DNA of 64,000 nt, taken from Embleya hyalina (GTDB lineage: Bacteria > Actinomycetota > Actinomycetes > Streptomycetales > Streptomycetaceae). Positions 63,280 to 64,000 of the stretch are shown one piece after another; position 1 is the first letter of the stretch, and each line of letters starts with the position of its first letter. The notes below the pieces were generated by a model. It saw only the letters and a program-made list of their open reading frames with translations, made no database searches and was not told the DNA's origin. A program made the translations under genes and the position numbers. The stretch is taken from contig NZ_BIFH01000020.1 of the NCBI RefSeq assembly GCF_003967355.1, positions 186,001 to 250,000 of the forward strand, in the 5' to 3' direction.

Positions 63280-64000
63280 TCAGGCACCGCGGGTCGGGCG
63301 GGGTTCGCCGAACCGTGCCTCGAACTGCTCGTCGGTCAGGGCGCGCATCTCGTCGATGGTCGCCGTGCCCAGCATCAGCTCGGTGAGAAAGCGTGGCGCG
63401 GGTTTGGCCCGCATCGCGTCGGTGATCGGGCCCGGCACCGTATGCGCGGCGGACTCCACCCGGCCGTCCGGGTGCAGCGTGAAGGTGCGATAGCCGGGAC
63501 CGTCGAAGCGCCTGCCCTCGAAATCGATGCTGAACGTGGTCGAGGGCGCCACGAACACCGGCACACCCGCGAACTCGCCTTCGAGCGAGCTGTGCAGGTG
63601 TCCGCCGGAGATCGCCCGGATCCGCGGGAAGTCGCGCAGCAGCGCGCCGAGTCGCCCGGAGGGGTCCAGATTCGGACAGATCTCCGCGAGCGGCGGCTGG
63701 TGCAGGAACAGCAGCGCGTGCTCGGCGTCCGAGCCGGCCAGGATCTCCCGGATCCGGGCCGCCTCCGGCGCGCTCAGCTCCGGCCCGTCGGCACGTGTCA
63801 TGCGGTCGTCGAGGTCGCGGTACACCCCGTCCCCGACGTGTTCGCGGCCGAGCGCGTTGGTGTCCACCATCAGCAGCAGCCAGGGCCCGATCCGTACCGC
63901 GGGCTCCAGGTGCACGCCGGTGCGGGGCAGGCAGGCGGTGTAGGCGTCGTGGCTGTCGTGGTTGCCCGGGAGGCAGTACACCGGCACCGACAGCCCCTGG
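63280..64000 (-). CDS. metallophosphoesterase, cyclic-nucleotide phosphodiesterase-like (partial)
   Basis: The 3' part (240 codons) of a calcineurin-like phosphoesterase; the 5' end lies beyond the window. Metal-binding motifs seen are LPGNHDSHDAY near the visible start, LFLHQPP and ISGGHLHSSLEG, matching CpdA/Icc class III phosphodiesterases. The C-terminal ~40 residues (ALTDEQFEARFGEP) are a short extension. The frame stays open to the window edge, so no start can be named; the N-terminal D-x-H motif is expected upstream. Confidence 0.87.
   Translation of the reverse strand, partial: QGLSVPVYCLPGNHDSHDAYTACLPRTGVHLEPAVRIGPWLLLMVDTNALGREHVGDGVYRDLDDRMTRADGPELSAPEAARIREILAGSDAEHALLFLHQPPLAEICPNLDPSGRLGALLRDFPRIRAISGGHLHSSLEGEFAGVPVFVAPSTTFSIDFEGRRFDGPGYRTFTLHPDGRVESAAHTVPGPITDAMRAKPAPRFLTELMLGTATIDEMRALTDEQFEARFGEPRPTRGA

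Overview
The window is high-GC DNA read from both strands, with GTG/TTG starts, many 4-bp GTGA/ATGA/TTGA gene overlaps and no U-rich terminators. Gene content and order fit a streptomycete-type actinomycete (family Streptomycetaceae or a close relative). From memory, the order dapB, M16 protease, pnp, rpsO, type VII secretion genes, ribF, truB, DHH, rbfA, infB, nusA, rimP, ispG, site-2 protease, dxr, gabT resembles one arm of the Streptomyces core chromosome. I see no rRNA, tRNA, transposase, integrase or CRISPR array.

Layout. 1-6.3 kb: a TetR regulator, a small membrane protein, dapB, an M16 protease translationally coupled to pnp, and rpsO. 6.4-29.0 kb: a complete type VII secretion (ESX/T7SS) locus with eccD, eccC, eccB, eccE, two WXG100 genes (esxB, esxA), two mycosins, a WXG/PPE-like long substrate with a small partner, an unknown conserved-position gene, and an EspI-like MinD-type ATPase with a very long disordered N-terminus. 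It sits exactly between rpsO and ribF, splitting the usual translation-factor gene order. Within it, 15.7-18.5 kb holds a three-gene module (EspC-like protein, WXG-domain alpha/beta hydrolase, lipoprotein) in DNA of clearly lower GC. I read this as an effector module and as the best candidate for an undescribed system.

29.1-38.7 kb: ribF, truB, a DHH phosphoesterase, rbfA, DUF503, infB, ylxR, nusA and rimP, all on the minus strand. 38.9-40.8 kb: a three-gene plus-strand operon (lipoprotein, DUF4439 ferritin-like protein, phosphotransferase). 40.8-45.2 kb: two GNAT acetyltransferases and two tandem secreted S33-type peptidases. 45.4-49.3 kb: ispG, a RseP/Rip1-like site-2 protease and dxr, so two steps of the MEP isoprenoid pathway.

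49.4-58.8 kb: an acyl-CoA dehydrogenase, an aldehyde dehydrogenase, a PucR-family regulator, a membrane ATPase-like protein and gabT. The last four suggest GABA/amine catabolism, and an octamer TTTGTCCA recurs upstream of these genes. 58.9-64 kb: a STAS protein, a PAP2 phosphatase, an APC permease, a tyrosine phosphatase and the 3' part of a metallophosphoesterase that runs off the window.
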